Under the pieces are notes generated by a model. The model was not told the origin of the DNA. It did no database searches and was given only the letters and a program-made list of their open reading frames with translations. From IMG/VR virus record IMGVR_UViG_3300021376_000450, positions 1-20,418 of that record: a stretch of DNA of 20,418 nt. One strand, given 5' to 3'. Made by a program: the position numbers and the translations under genes. Source of the stretch: a virus. This document shows, piece after piece, positions 1 to 5,246 of this stretch (within the stretch, counting starts at the first letter, position 1; each line of letters begins with the position of its first letter).

Positions 1-1
1 T

Positions 2-67
2 GAGCAGCTGCGACAGTACGTGCGAGAGCTAAAAACTTGGATCCACCAGCAGGAGGGTCGCACGTAA
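2..67 (+). CDS. 3' end of an unknown plus-strand gene (partial)
   Basis: From base 2 an open frame runs 21 codons to a TAA at 65-67 and ends in TWIHQQEGRT. The rest of the gene lies to the left of the window. The residues (charged, with an RQYVRELKTW-like helix) look protein-like, but the piece is too short to identify. It is the only sign that transcription left of the tail operon runs on the plus strand. A chance open frame of this length is quite possible. Confidence 0.3.
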   Translation, partial: EQLRQYVRELKTWIHQQEGRT

Positions 68-148
68 GCCTGCACAGCTGGAAGCCTTCAGCCTCCGGTA
101 CGTGATCACTTGCGCCATCGTTTTGTTGATCGCGTCCAAGGTGTTGTC

Positions 149-322
149 ATGACACACGACCTGAGGGTTATTGGCCGCTGGGAGATCAACGGCGGCACGA
201 TTGAACAGCTCGAAGACGAGCAGGGTGAGCTTTACTACCGATCCTGCGCGCACGGCTATTGCCAATACTCAAGAGATCTGTGGTGCGCCGAGCTGCACCT
301 AAGCCACCTACTGGCGCGCTGA
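149..322 (+). CDS. small Cys/His-containing hypothetical protein
   Basis: This is a 57-residue ORF with ATG at 149 and an AAGG seven bases upstream (138-141). A longer in-frame version would need a TTG at 110, so the ATG was preferred. The product is acidic in its first half (EQLEDEQGELYY). Its second half has three Cys and several His in the order C-H-C-C-H-H over about 22 residues, which could bind a metal but matches no family I recognise. The reading frame on the opposite strand here (29-265) is less protein-like. The gene converges on the minus-strand ORF ending at 327, with four bases between their ends. No function is assigned. Confidence 0.4.
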   Translation: MTHDLRVIGRWEINGGTIEQLEDEQGELYYRSCAHGYCQYSRDLWCAELHLSHLLAR

Positions 323-326
323 TTGC

Positions 327-608
327 TCATTGATTCGCACCATCGTTGTCTGGGTACAGCGACTGCGCCCACTCCAAGTAGTTTCGATCCGGTTCAGGCA
401 TTAGCCCGGCTTTGGCCAGCATCACCTCGCAGCCACTAATCTGCGCGATCAGTTGGGCGGTGATGTCGGACTGCTGAGCCCAGGCACGCAGCAAGCTGGC
501 GGCTAAATGACGCAGCTCGTTGATGTCGTCGCAGTCACGGATCACTCGAACGTGCTTTTCGATCTCAAGCTCCTCATGAAGCGGCAGCTCTAAGTTCAGC
601 CACGCCAT
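327..608 (-). CDS. small hypothetical protein, cyanobacterial-type (begins MAWLNLELPL)
   Basis: This is a 93-residue protein. The start chosen is the ATG at 606-608, giving MAWLNLELPLHEELEIEKHV. The frame stays open upstream into the PAAR gene, but that extension is Arg-rich shadow sequence with no better start. The body is predicted mainly helical and acidic, with a central helix LRHLAASLLRAWAQQ and no signal peptide or membrane span. The opening WLNLELPL resembles a family of short uncharacterised proteins I associate with Synechococcus/Prochlorococcus chromosomes. That is recollection and needs a search. It lies 122 bases beyond the last tail gene and converges with plus-strand ORFs, so it may be outside the phage operon. 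No clear Shine-Dalgarno is seen, and a hairpin sits directly upstream of the ATG. Confidence 0.6.
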   Translation of the reverse strand: MAWLNLELPLHEELEIEKHVRVIRDCDDINELRHLAASLLRAWAQQSDITAQLIAQISGCEVMLAKAGLMPEPDRNYLEWAQSLYPDNDGANQ

Positions 609-610
609 AG

Positions 611-626
611 CGATCCCGCAGGATCG
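611..626 (-). promoter_or_regulatory. perfect 6-bp hairpin just upstream of the 608 start codon
   Basis: CGATCC and GGATCG pair perfectly around a four-base loop. The stem ends two bases before the ATG at 608, so in the transcript it would cover the place where a ribosome binding site should be. No U-tract follows on either strand, so it is not a convincing intrinsic terminator. It may be chance. Confidence 0.25.
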
Positions 627-730
627 TCTAAGGGTAGCCACGGCAAACCGTTGACATTCAGCAGGGGCGCGCACCTGGTAGATGAGGTAGCTCGCAGCGC
701 CGTGCGCCAGGTGGGAGATGGTTTGGGGGT

Positions 731-1018
731 TTAGCCCGCGAATACGTCGTGACTGCCCACGGCTACTGCCGTGCAAGTTGCGATCTTGTCGCCGACCCGG
801 CCACCGCCCTTGCCGTTGACGAACACCGTGCGGCTGCCGATGGCGATGGGGGCCACGTGTGTGGGGCACGGGTTGCCAGGTAACAGGTGAGGAGTATTCA
901 CGTCGCCCTGGCGAGACCACGGCCGCCCGTTCACAAAAACGTCAAAGCTGCCTACGGCGCGGACCATCGGAGAGCAATGCGGAATATCTGGATCACCGAC
1001 ACGTGTTGCGGGTGGCAT
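731..1018 (-). CDS. PAAR-domain tail spike tip protein
   Basis: This 95-residue protein is made almost wholly of a PAAR fold. PAAR proteins cap the central spike of contractile tails, sharpening the tip that pierces the target envelope, and usually bind zinc through three His and one Cys. Visible features are the N-terminal RVGDP and HCSP, two copies of a GS-x(2)-VFVNG strand (about residues 23-31 and 61-69), the later RVGD and the terminal GSHDVF. H14, H44, H54 and C82 are candidate zinc ligands. A strong AGGAGG (1023-1028) lies four bases before the ATG. The start overlaps the upstream small gene by 26 bases. It is the last recognisable tail gene of the operon, far from gpJ/gpI. In many phages the spike genes are near the baseplate genes. 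Confidence 0.93.
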   Translation of the reverse strand: MPPATRVGDPDIPHCSPMVRAVGSFDVFVNGRPWSRQGDVNTPHLLPGNPCPTHVAPIAIGSRTVFVNGKGGGRVGDKIATCTAVAVGSHDVFAG

Positions 1019-1220
1019 TAGTCCTCCTGAGCAGCTCAGTCAGTCTGCCCGGCCAACGCTCGATCTCATCGTGCTGGTTGCGCGTATGGGGTGCTGGCGG
1101 GATTACGGGTTCAAAGCAGATCACCTCATCGATCTCCTGGGGAATGTCCTCCCAGCGATCAAAGCGCCAGCGTGCGCCGCTGATCAAAACCTCAAAGCGG
1201 TGCCTCACGGCTTGGGCCAT
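993..1220 (-). CDS. small unknown protein between lysozyme and PAAR
   Basis: This is a 75-residue ORF starting with ATG at 1220. It overlaps the end of the lysozyme gene by 16 bases and the start of the PAAR gene by 26. The product is soluble-looking, with a strand-rich N-terminal half (HRFEVLISGARWRFDRW), a Pro-rich middle (EPVIPPAPHTRNQ) and a basic helical C-terminus. I recognise no family. The tight overlaps with two real genes on the same strand argue that it is translated. By position it could be a baseplate/spike accessory or a lysis accessory, but the sequence does not decide. The alternative is a chance frame across a gene junction, though the two neighbours would then be separated by about 190 bases, unusual in this packed operon. 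Confidence 0.6.
   Translation of the reverse strand: MAQAVRHRFEVLISGARWRFDRWEDIPQEIDEVICFEPVIPPAPHTRNQHDEIERWPGRLTELLRRTNATRNTCR
1023..1028 (-). promoter_or_regulatory. strong ribosome binding site for the PAAR gene
   Basis: The minus strand reads AGGAGG four bases before the ATG of the PAAR gene, inside the 3' end of the preceding gene. It confirms the chosen start and suggests independent initiation rather than pure translational coupling. Confidence 0.7.
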
Positions 1221-1648
1221 AGCTCACGCGGTGTTTTGCCGGTGGCCATCATCCGCGACAGGCGCTCGGCGCGTTGGCCCACCTGCGTGGCCCACTTACT
1301 GTCGAGCATCATCGCCGCGGCCTTGGCGTAGTCGCCGGCTTTAATCGTGGCGAGGGTGTTCTTGAACTGCAGCAGTCCACCTAGCCCCATGTTGAACGTC
1401 ATGTCGAGAAGCACCCGCTGGCGCACCTCGTCCAGCTGGCCCACCCACGGCAAGGCCCGGAGCAGCTCGCGCTCCTCCCGTGCGATGTCGTTGGCCAGCA
1501 GGTAGGCGGACTCCTCGGCGGTGATGCCTCGGTCATCCAGGTTCCGGCCCACCCCGATGGTGAGCTTGCCGGCGGTGCAGCGATAGGGCTTCAGGCGCTC
1601 GCCCTCGTGCAGGCGAAGCTGCCGCGTCATCGCAGCGCGGTCAATCAT
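1205..1648 (-). CDS. phage lysozyme (GH24 endolysin, T4-lysozyme family)
   Basis: The enzyme cleaves the beta-1,4 bond between N-acetylmuramic acid and N-acetylglucosamine in peptidoglycan. In a phage it serves host lysis or tail-associated wall penetration. The 147 residues match the usual compact GH24 length. The N-terminal HEGERLKPYRCTAGKLTIGVG segment carries the E-x8-D/C-x5-T catalytic arrangement as E15, C24 and T30; the middle position is Cys rather than the Asp of T4 lysozyme, a variant known in the family. The later LLLDMTFNMG segment (N at about 105) is also typical. There is no signal peptide or signal-anchor, so export would need a holin. The ATG overlaps the upstream stop as ATGA (1645-1648), which fixes the start; Met7 is the alternative. 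Confidence 0.92.
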   Translation of the reverse strand: MIDRAAMTRQLRLHEGERLKPYRCTAGKLTIGVGRNLDDRGITAEESAYLLANDIAREERELLRALPWVGQLDEVRQRVLLDMTFNMGLGGLLQFKNTLATIKAGDYAKAAAMMLDSKWATQVGQRAERLSRMMATGKTPRELWPKP

Positions 1649-1860
1649 TTGCGACGGTCCTTGGGCTTGACGCCGAGGATTAGGTCCAAAGGGCCGCCAC
1701 CGCCCTTTTGCTTTGGGGCGTAGGGGAAGGCGCGCATCGCAGAGGAGAGCAGCAGCTGCAGCAAGCTGTTGGAACGCAGCTTGCTCATGCCGACAACCTC
1801 ACTGGCCACGAACAAGGCCAGGCCGATGTATTCCAGATGCTGAGCGTCCATGTCGAACAT
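1645..1860 (-). CDS. small hydrophobic protein, possible holin-like partner of the lysozyme
   Basis: This is a 71-residue protein with an apolar stretch YIGLALFVASEVVG (about residues 11-24), a second apolar helix NSLLQLLLSSAM (31-42), and a Lys/Gly-rich tail ending KPKDRRK. Short proteins with this plan occur in cyanobacterial phages, as far as I recall, without assigned function. Its place immediately before the lysozyme, with an ATGA overlap, suggests a holin or membrane accessory. The first hydrophobic stretch is short for a classical transmembrane helix, so this is inference. The start is the ATG at 1860; an internal ATG at 1851 is an alternative. No strong Shine-Dalgarno is seen close to either. 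Confidence 0.65.
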   Translation of the reverse strand: MFDMDAQHLEYIGLALFVASEVVGMSKLRSNSLLQLLLSSAMRAFPYAPKQKGGGGPLDLILGVKPKDRRK

Positions 1861-1876
1861 GGTGGGTCACTCCAGG

Positions 1877-2419
1877 TTAGATGTAGTGCAAGTAAGTGCC
1901 GAGAATGTATTTCGGCCCGGTGATTGGTTTGCGTCCCGCGTGCAGCCAGGGCCACAGCGGCGGGAACATGAGCAGCGAACCAGCGCACGGTTTGAACGAC
2001 TGGCCCCATGACGGAAACTCAGTGCAGCCGCCCTCCTCAACGTCGTTGAGGTAGAGGAACGCCACCAGGAACCGGCGTGCGCTTTCGTGGTCGTGCACGT
2101 CCACGTGATCCGGGAACTGGTCGGAGTCGTTGGGCAGGTATCGCTTGAGGCGCAGCTGCTCAAACGCCATGTTGTCCGGCCACTCGTTGCGCAGGCCGAT
2201 GTCGTTGGCGTAGCGACTGAAGTTGGGGAAGATCGCCTCGAACGTCAGCTTGTGGATCTCAGGCCACTCGGCGGATACGTTCACCTCGGCGAACCGGTAG
2301 TGATCGGTCTGGTAAATGACGTGGTCCTGGGAGTGGGCCTCAAAGTGATCGATCACCTGCTGGCAGGCATCACGATCGAGCACCTCCGGGTAGTACCGGA
2401 CAAAGTGGCTCAGCTGCAT
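1877..2419 (-). CDS. 2OG-Fe(II) oxygenase, prolyl 4-hydroxylase type
   Basis: These enzymes use 2-oxoglutarate, O2 and Fe(II) to hydroxylate a substrate, often prolines in proteins. In this 180-residue sequence the iron ligands are visible as the HxD motif H105-V-D107 (in FPDHVDVHD) and the distal H160 (in WPWLHAG). K170, ten residues after H160 in GPKYILGTYL, sits where prolyl-4-hydroxylases bind the 2-oxoglutarate carboxylate. The core FLVAFLYLNDVEEGGCTEFP is the classic strand set. No signal peptide is seen. The gene is in the same operon direction, 15 bases after the C39-like peptidase and 16 before the small hydrophobic protein. Related oxygenases are common in cyanophage genomes, with unknown substrates. 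A tail protein of this virion or a host protein are both possible targets. Confidence 0.9.
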   Translation of the reverse strand: MQLSHFVRYYPEVLDRDACQQVIDHFEAHSQDHVIYQTDHYRFAEVNVSAEWPEIHKLTFEAIFPNFSRYANDIGLRNEWPDNMAFEQLRLKRYLPNDSDQFPDHVDVHDHESARRFLVAFLYLNDVEEGGCTEFPSWGQSFKPCAGSLLMFPPLWPWLHAGRKPITGPKYILGTYLHYI

Positions 2420-2434
2420 GGGGTAGTGGCCTTC

Positions 2435-3154
2435 TCAGGTCGTTGCCAGTATGGCCCAGCCAGAACCCGGCCCTTCAACCATCCAGCGTGGGCCGAAGTT
2501 CTTGTAGCTGTAACGCAGCTTCGCCCCCCAGTTGTTCACATAGGTGCCCGACACTAGATCGCAATCACCAAACGGGTCATGGACCACCAAACTCGTGTCG
2601 TCGTACCCAATGGCGCAGAGGTAGTGGCCTCCGCCTAGGGGCCTGCTGACCGGGCCTTTGTGGAGAAAGCCAAGCGGCACCGGGATTCCTTTGTCAATCT
2701 GCCTTTTCACCGTGTCGAAGTTGGCTTTCTGCGTGAACGCAGCCTGCACCCCATAGGTTGCCAGGGTCTTGATCTGTGCCCCGGCGTCCACCGTGTCTCC
2801 ATGACGCAGCACGCGGCCGAGGTAGGCGTCGTCGCCGTTGGGGCCGTTCAAGGTGCCCGGCTTTATAGTTTCCAGCAACATGGCGCAGCTGCTGGAGAAG
2901 CACATCCGTAAGGCGTGCTGAGTAGCTGAGTCCCGCTGTGAGTAGTACGGCACGCGGAGCGGGTTTGTCTTGGGCGCTGGCTCAGGTTGCTTCCCGGCTG
3001 CTCGATAAGTGTCCTTCCATTTAGCCGTTCGACTGTTCAGGCTTGCCGGCATCGCTTCATACAGTTCGCGGATGCCAGCGACCTGATGGGGCAAACCTTT
3101 GTAGTGCGTGAAGAACGGTAATAAATCTTCAATCTCGCTGCGTTTGTCAGTCAT
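2435..3154 (-). CDS. C39-like cysteine peptidase domain protein
   Basis: This 239-residue protein has an N-terminal helical region (about 1-65) and a C-terminal papain-like C39-type domain (about 66-239). Q73 in VPYYSQRDS would form the oxyanion hole and C85 in RMCFSSSCAM the nucleophile. H177 in GGGHYLCAIGYDD and D193 in VVHDPFGD complete a Cys-His-Asp triad. In C39_2-type proteins the domain can cut peptides, including peptidoglycan stem or leader peptides. In cyanophages such proteins sit where an endolysin would be expected. No signal peptide is seen. The ATG overlaps the upstream stop (ATGA, 3151-3154), coupling it to a membrane protein that could export or anchor it. A role in lysis is inferred from this position and from the GH24 lysozyme nearby. 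Confidence 0.8.
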   Translation of the reverse strand: MTDKRSEIEDLLPFFTHYKGLPHQVAGIRELYEAMPASLNSRTAKWKDTYRAAGKQPEPAPKTNPLRVPYYSQRDSATQHALRMCFSSSCAMLLETIKPGTLNGPNGDDAYLGRVLRHGDTVDAGAQIKTLATYGVQAAFTQKANFDTVKRQIDKGIPVPLGFLHKGPVSRPLGGGHYLCAIGYDDTSLVVHDPFGDCDLVSGTYVNNWGAKLRYSYKNFGPRWMVEGPGSGWAILATT

Positions 3155-3414
3155 CGCATTTGAGCTGGAGGGTTGTGGTGCTCAAAAAGTAGACGCGGCG
3201 CAGCCATGGTCACAAGGATTGGCACTACCAAACTGAGCATGGCGGCTGCTCCTAAGACCCAAGCCAGCTTGCTTTCAAGATCGCGCATCCGGCTGAACAA
3301 TCCGTCTAGCTCTGCTTTTCGCTCTGTGAGTGCCCCTATCAAAGCGTCGACCTTGCCTTCGAGCGCCCCAAGTTTGTGGTAAATATCGGCGTGCGATACC
3401 TGCTCGTCACGCAT
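3151..3414 (-). CDS. small coiled-coil, single-pass membrane protein (holin/XhlA-like or i-spanin-like)
   Basis: The 87-residue product begins with a heptad-patterned charged helix (about 10-48, LGALEGKVDALIGAL then RMRDLESKL). One hydrophobic span follows (about 51-72, AWVLGAAAMLSLVVPILVTM) and then a short His/Pro-containing tail. This helix-then-membrane plan is that of haemolysin XhlA-type and other small phage membrane proteins. It is translationally coupled to the C39-like peptidase by an ATGA overlap. An AGAGGAATGAGG stretch upstream of the ATG provides the ribosome site. A lysis role is inferred from its plan and place. The sequence does not show whether it is a holin, a spanin or a peptidase anchor. 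Confidence 0.75.
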   Translation of the reverse strand: MRDEQVSHADIYHKLGALEGKVDALIGALTERKAELDGLFSRMRDLESKLAWVLGAAAMLSLVVPILVTMAAPRLLFEHHNPPAQMR

Positions 3415-3453
3415 GGCCTCATTCCTCTCAGGCTTAAGTCTAGGGGGCAGTGT

Positions 3454-4545
3454 TTAGCTGGTAGAGCCTGTGCTCTCGCCATCCTTACCACTGGTGCCGC
3501 AGGTGATTTTTGTGGAGTAGCCCCGGCTTGAGTATTCGTGCGTCACGCTCTGGATCATCCACGTGGAGTTCAGTGGATCGCGGAAGCCGGTGAGTGTGAT
3601 GGGGCGTTCAGCGAAGATGTCAGGTCGGCCGGCGCAGGTCAAGTCGATTGTGACTGTGCCGCTGGCCAGGCTCTTGCCCCGGGCCTTAGCGGCCTCCATC
3701 GCCTCCTCCTTCGATGCGTGCAGCCTGCGATCCTGGTAGCTGGGGCCGGAGCTGCTGCTGTCGCCGACGGTGCTGCCGGTGATGATCCCGAACAGCGAGT
3801 CCAGAAAGCCGATGCCCCCGCCGGCCGTGCTGTTGGGCACCGGCACCTCAAGGGACTTCTCCGTGCCGGTCTCCTTGTCGTGGTACTTCGCCACGACCTT
3901 GCTGTAAGCGCCCCGGTCTTTAATAGTGGCCCGGTAGTCCTGCACCTGGGCCCGGTCAAGTGTCGCGGCAACCAGCTGCTCGCCTGATGCCCCTACCCCT
4001 TCGCCAGCTGGAATGAAGATCAACCGGCCCTCGGCCGGCTTGGATGTTGCCCCGTGCAGCCCAGCCAGCCGGGTCAGGAAGTGCGCGTCGCTTTCGGCGG
4101 TCTGATCAATGTGATCGATCAGGCGGTTGGTATAGCGCGAGTGCACGATCGGAATCAGGCTGTGCTCGCTGGCGATCTGGGTCACGATCTGGCCGATCGT
4201 TTTGTTGTGCCAACTGCGGGTTTTCTGCTCCTTGAGCTTGCCGCTGATTTCCATCGCCTTGGCCCTGATCTTGACCGTGGCTGGGGGGTGGCTTAGCTCC
4301 ACCTCGTCGATCACGTAGGTGCCCATCTTCTGAAGGCTCTGCCCGTCGTGGGTGTAGCCCAGCGCCACGGTCAGCTCGACCTTGGCATCGGGCAGCGGCA
4401 GGTTCTGGCCCCGGTCATCCAGGCTGATCTCTAGGGTGTCGGACTTCTGCCCGGCCTCATCCTGCACTCTGATCGACAGCAGGCGATCAGCGATCTGCTG
4501 AGTGATGTCGTTGCCGCTGCTGGTAACGCTGAACCCGGGTTTCAT
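3454..4545 (-). CDS. D: gpD-like baseplate hub / tail tube initiator (late control protein D family)
   Basis: This 363-residue protein belongs to the P2 gpD family. Despite its name, the family supplies the gp27-like hub at the base of the tail, below the tube and above the spike. Typical segments are the N-terminal strand set LLSIRVQDEAGQKSDTLEIS, LQKMGTYVIDEVELSHPP (about 71-88), the TIGQIVTQIASEHSL helix (116-130) and IDQTAESDAHFLTRLA (146-161). A Gly/Ser-rich loop at about 245-270 precedes the C-terminal domain, which ends with WMIQSVTHEYSSRGY-type strands. The length is normal. It follows gpX with one base between them and ends the conserved T-U-X-D block. The gpD hub probably carries the PAAR tip encoded further along, perhaps via a spike protein not seen here. 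Confidence 0.93.
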   Translation of the reverse strand: MKPGFSVTSSGNDITQQIADRLLSIRVQDEAGQKSDTLEISLDDRGQNLPLPDAKVELTVALGYTHDGQSLQKMGTYVIDEVELSHPPATVKIRAKAMEISGKLKEQKTRSWHNKTIGQIVTQIASEHSLIPIVHSRYTNRLIDHIDQTAESDAHFLTRLAGLHGATSKPAEGRLIFIPAGEGVGASGEQLVAATLDRAQVQDYRATIKDRGAYSKVVAKYHDKETGTEKSLEVPVPNSTAGGGIGFLDSLFGIITGSTVGDSSSSGPSYQDRRLHASKEEAMEAAKARGKSLASGTVTIDLTCAGRPDIFAERPITLTGFRDPLNSTWMIQSVTHEYSSRGYSTKITCGTSGKDGESTGSTS

Positions 4546-4546
4546 G

Positions 4547-4771
4547 TCAGCTCCACAGCTTTAGCCGTGGCTCGGGGGGTGGTGGTGTCAGGGCCGGCAG
4601 TGTGATCTCGATGCCCTCTGGCAAGATTGGCAGCAGCAAGGCCAACTCGCGGTTCGCCTCCAGGGCGAGCACCGCCTCAGTCGAGCCCCGGCTGTAGCCG
4701 TAGAACCGGAAACAAATCTCATCCAGCTCGTCGCCTTGCTGGGTCAGGTAGGTCTGGGAAAGGCTGCTCAT
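4547..4771 (-). CDS. X: gpX-like tail protein (LysM-like)
   Basis: This 74-residue protein has the P2 gpX pattern: an N-terminal YLTQQGDELDEICFRFYG segment (the LysM-like 'GDxLDxIcwxxYG' motif), an ALEANREL helix and a final LLPILPEGIEITLP strand. A Pro-rich tail (TPPPPEPRLKLW) follows. In contractile tails gpX-type proteins sit at the baseplate hub next to gpD and gpU. The start overlaps the gpU stop as ATGA (4768-4771), and the stop is one base from the gpD start. Confidence 0.93.
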   Translation of the reverse strand: MSSLSQTYLTQQGDELDEICFRFYGYSRGSTEAVLALEANRELALLLPILPEGIEITLPALTPPPPEPRLKLWS

Positions 4772-5244
4772 GCGATCACCCCAAACAGGTCACCAAACCA
4801 GCCGCCCCAGCCGCCACCACCGGAGCCGTCAGAGCCGCCACCGCCGCTGAACTGATCTTCACCGTAGCGGGCCAGCTCCATCGAAAAGTCCATTCGCCGG
4901 GGGATGCCCGGGCCCACGTAGACGGTCTGGGTCTCCTGCACCTGGGTGATGCAGTATTGCCCCAGCACGTTGCCTAGGCCGTCGATCAGCTGCAGCGGCT
5001 CGCCGCCCTCGGCCATCGTCCGCATGGTGTTGAGCTGGCCCAGACCGCCTCTGAAGTGGGGGTAGATCACCCCGTTCAGGTTGATCTTCTCTTCGCCCTT
5101 GCCGATGAACTGCATCGCCGGCTCGCGCCCCAGGCGGTCCTGCTTCTCCCAGCGGTAGGCGCTCTGCCGTTGCAGCTGGTCGTGGGCTGCGGTGTTGATC
5201 TCGAATTGGAACCCGCCAAGGGTCATCAGGATCTGGGCTGCCAT
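4768..5244 (-). CDS. U: gpU-like tail completion protein
   Basis: This is a 158-residue protein of the P2 gpU family, which terminates or completes the tail and lies in the gene order between tape measure and gpX. It shows the N-terminal LMTLGGFQFEINTAAHDQLQ strand region, the conserved EEKINLNGVIYPHFRGG segment (about 51-67), the LIDGLGNVLGQYCITQVQE region and the RRMDFSMELARYG strand (116-128). The family core ends near residue 130; the final 28 residues are a Gly/Ser/Trp-rich tail (GGGGWGGWFGDLFG), a common variable end. The stop overlaps the gpX start, and it begins two bases after the tape measure stop. Confidence 0.93.
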   Translation of the reverse strand: MAAQILMTLGGFQFEINTAAHDQLQRQSAYRWEKQDRLGREPAMQFIGKGEEKINLNGVIYPHFRGGLGQLNTMRTMAEGGEPLQLIDGLGNVLGQYCITQVQETQTVYVGPGIPRRMDFSMELARYGEDQFSGGGGSDGSGGGGWGGWFGDLFGVIA

Positions 5245-5246
5245 GG

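Noticed and set aside
29-265. 78-residue minus-strand open frame at the left edge
   Set aside because: It opposes the plus-strand ORFs, has no convincing ribosome site, and its sequence looks less protein-like than the plus-strand alternative. The choice is not certain.
672-713. Inverted repeat CACCTGG...CCAGGTG as a terminator after the PAAR gene
   Set aside because: The arms are 28 bases apart with no strong pairing between them and no T-tract follows on the minus strand. Chance is more likely.
609-920. N-terminal extension of the 93-residue ORF up to base 920
   Set aside because: The extension overlaps the PAAR coding region out of frame and is Arg/Gly/His-rich. The ATG at 608 gives a normal-looking protein start.
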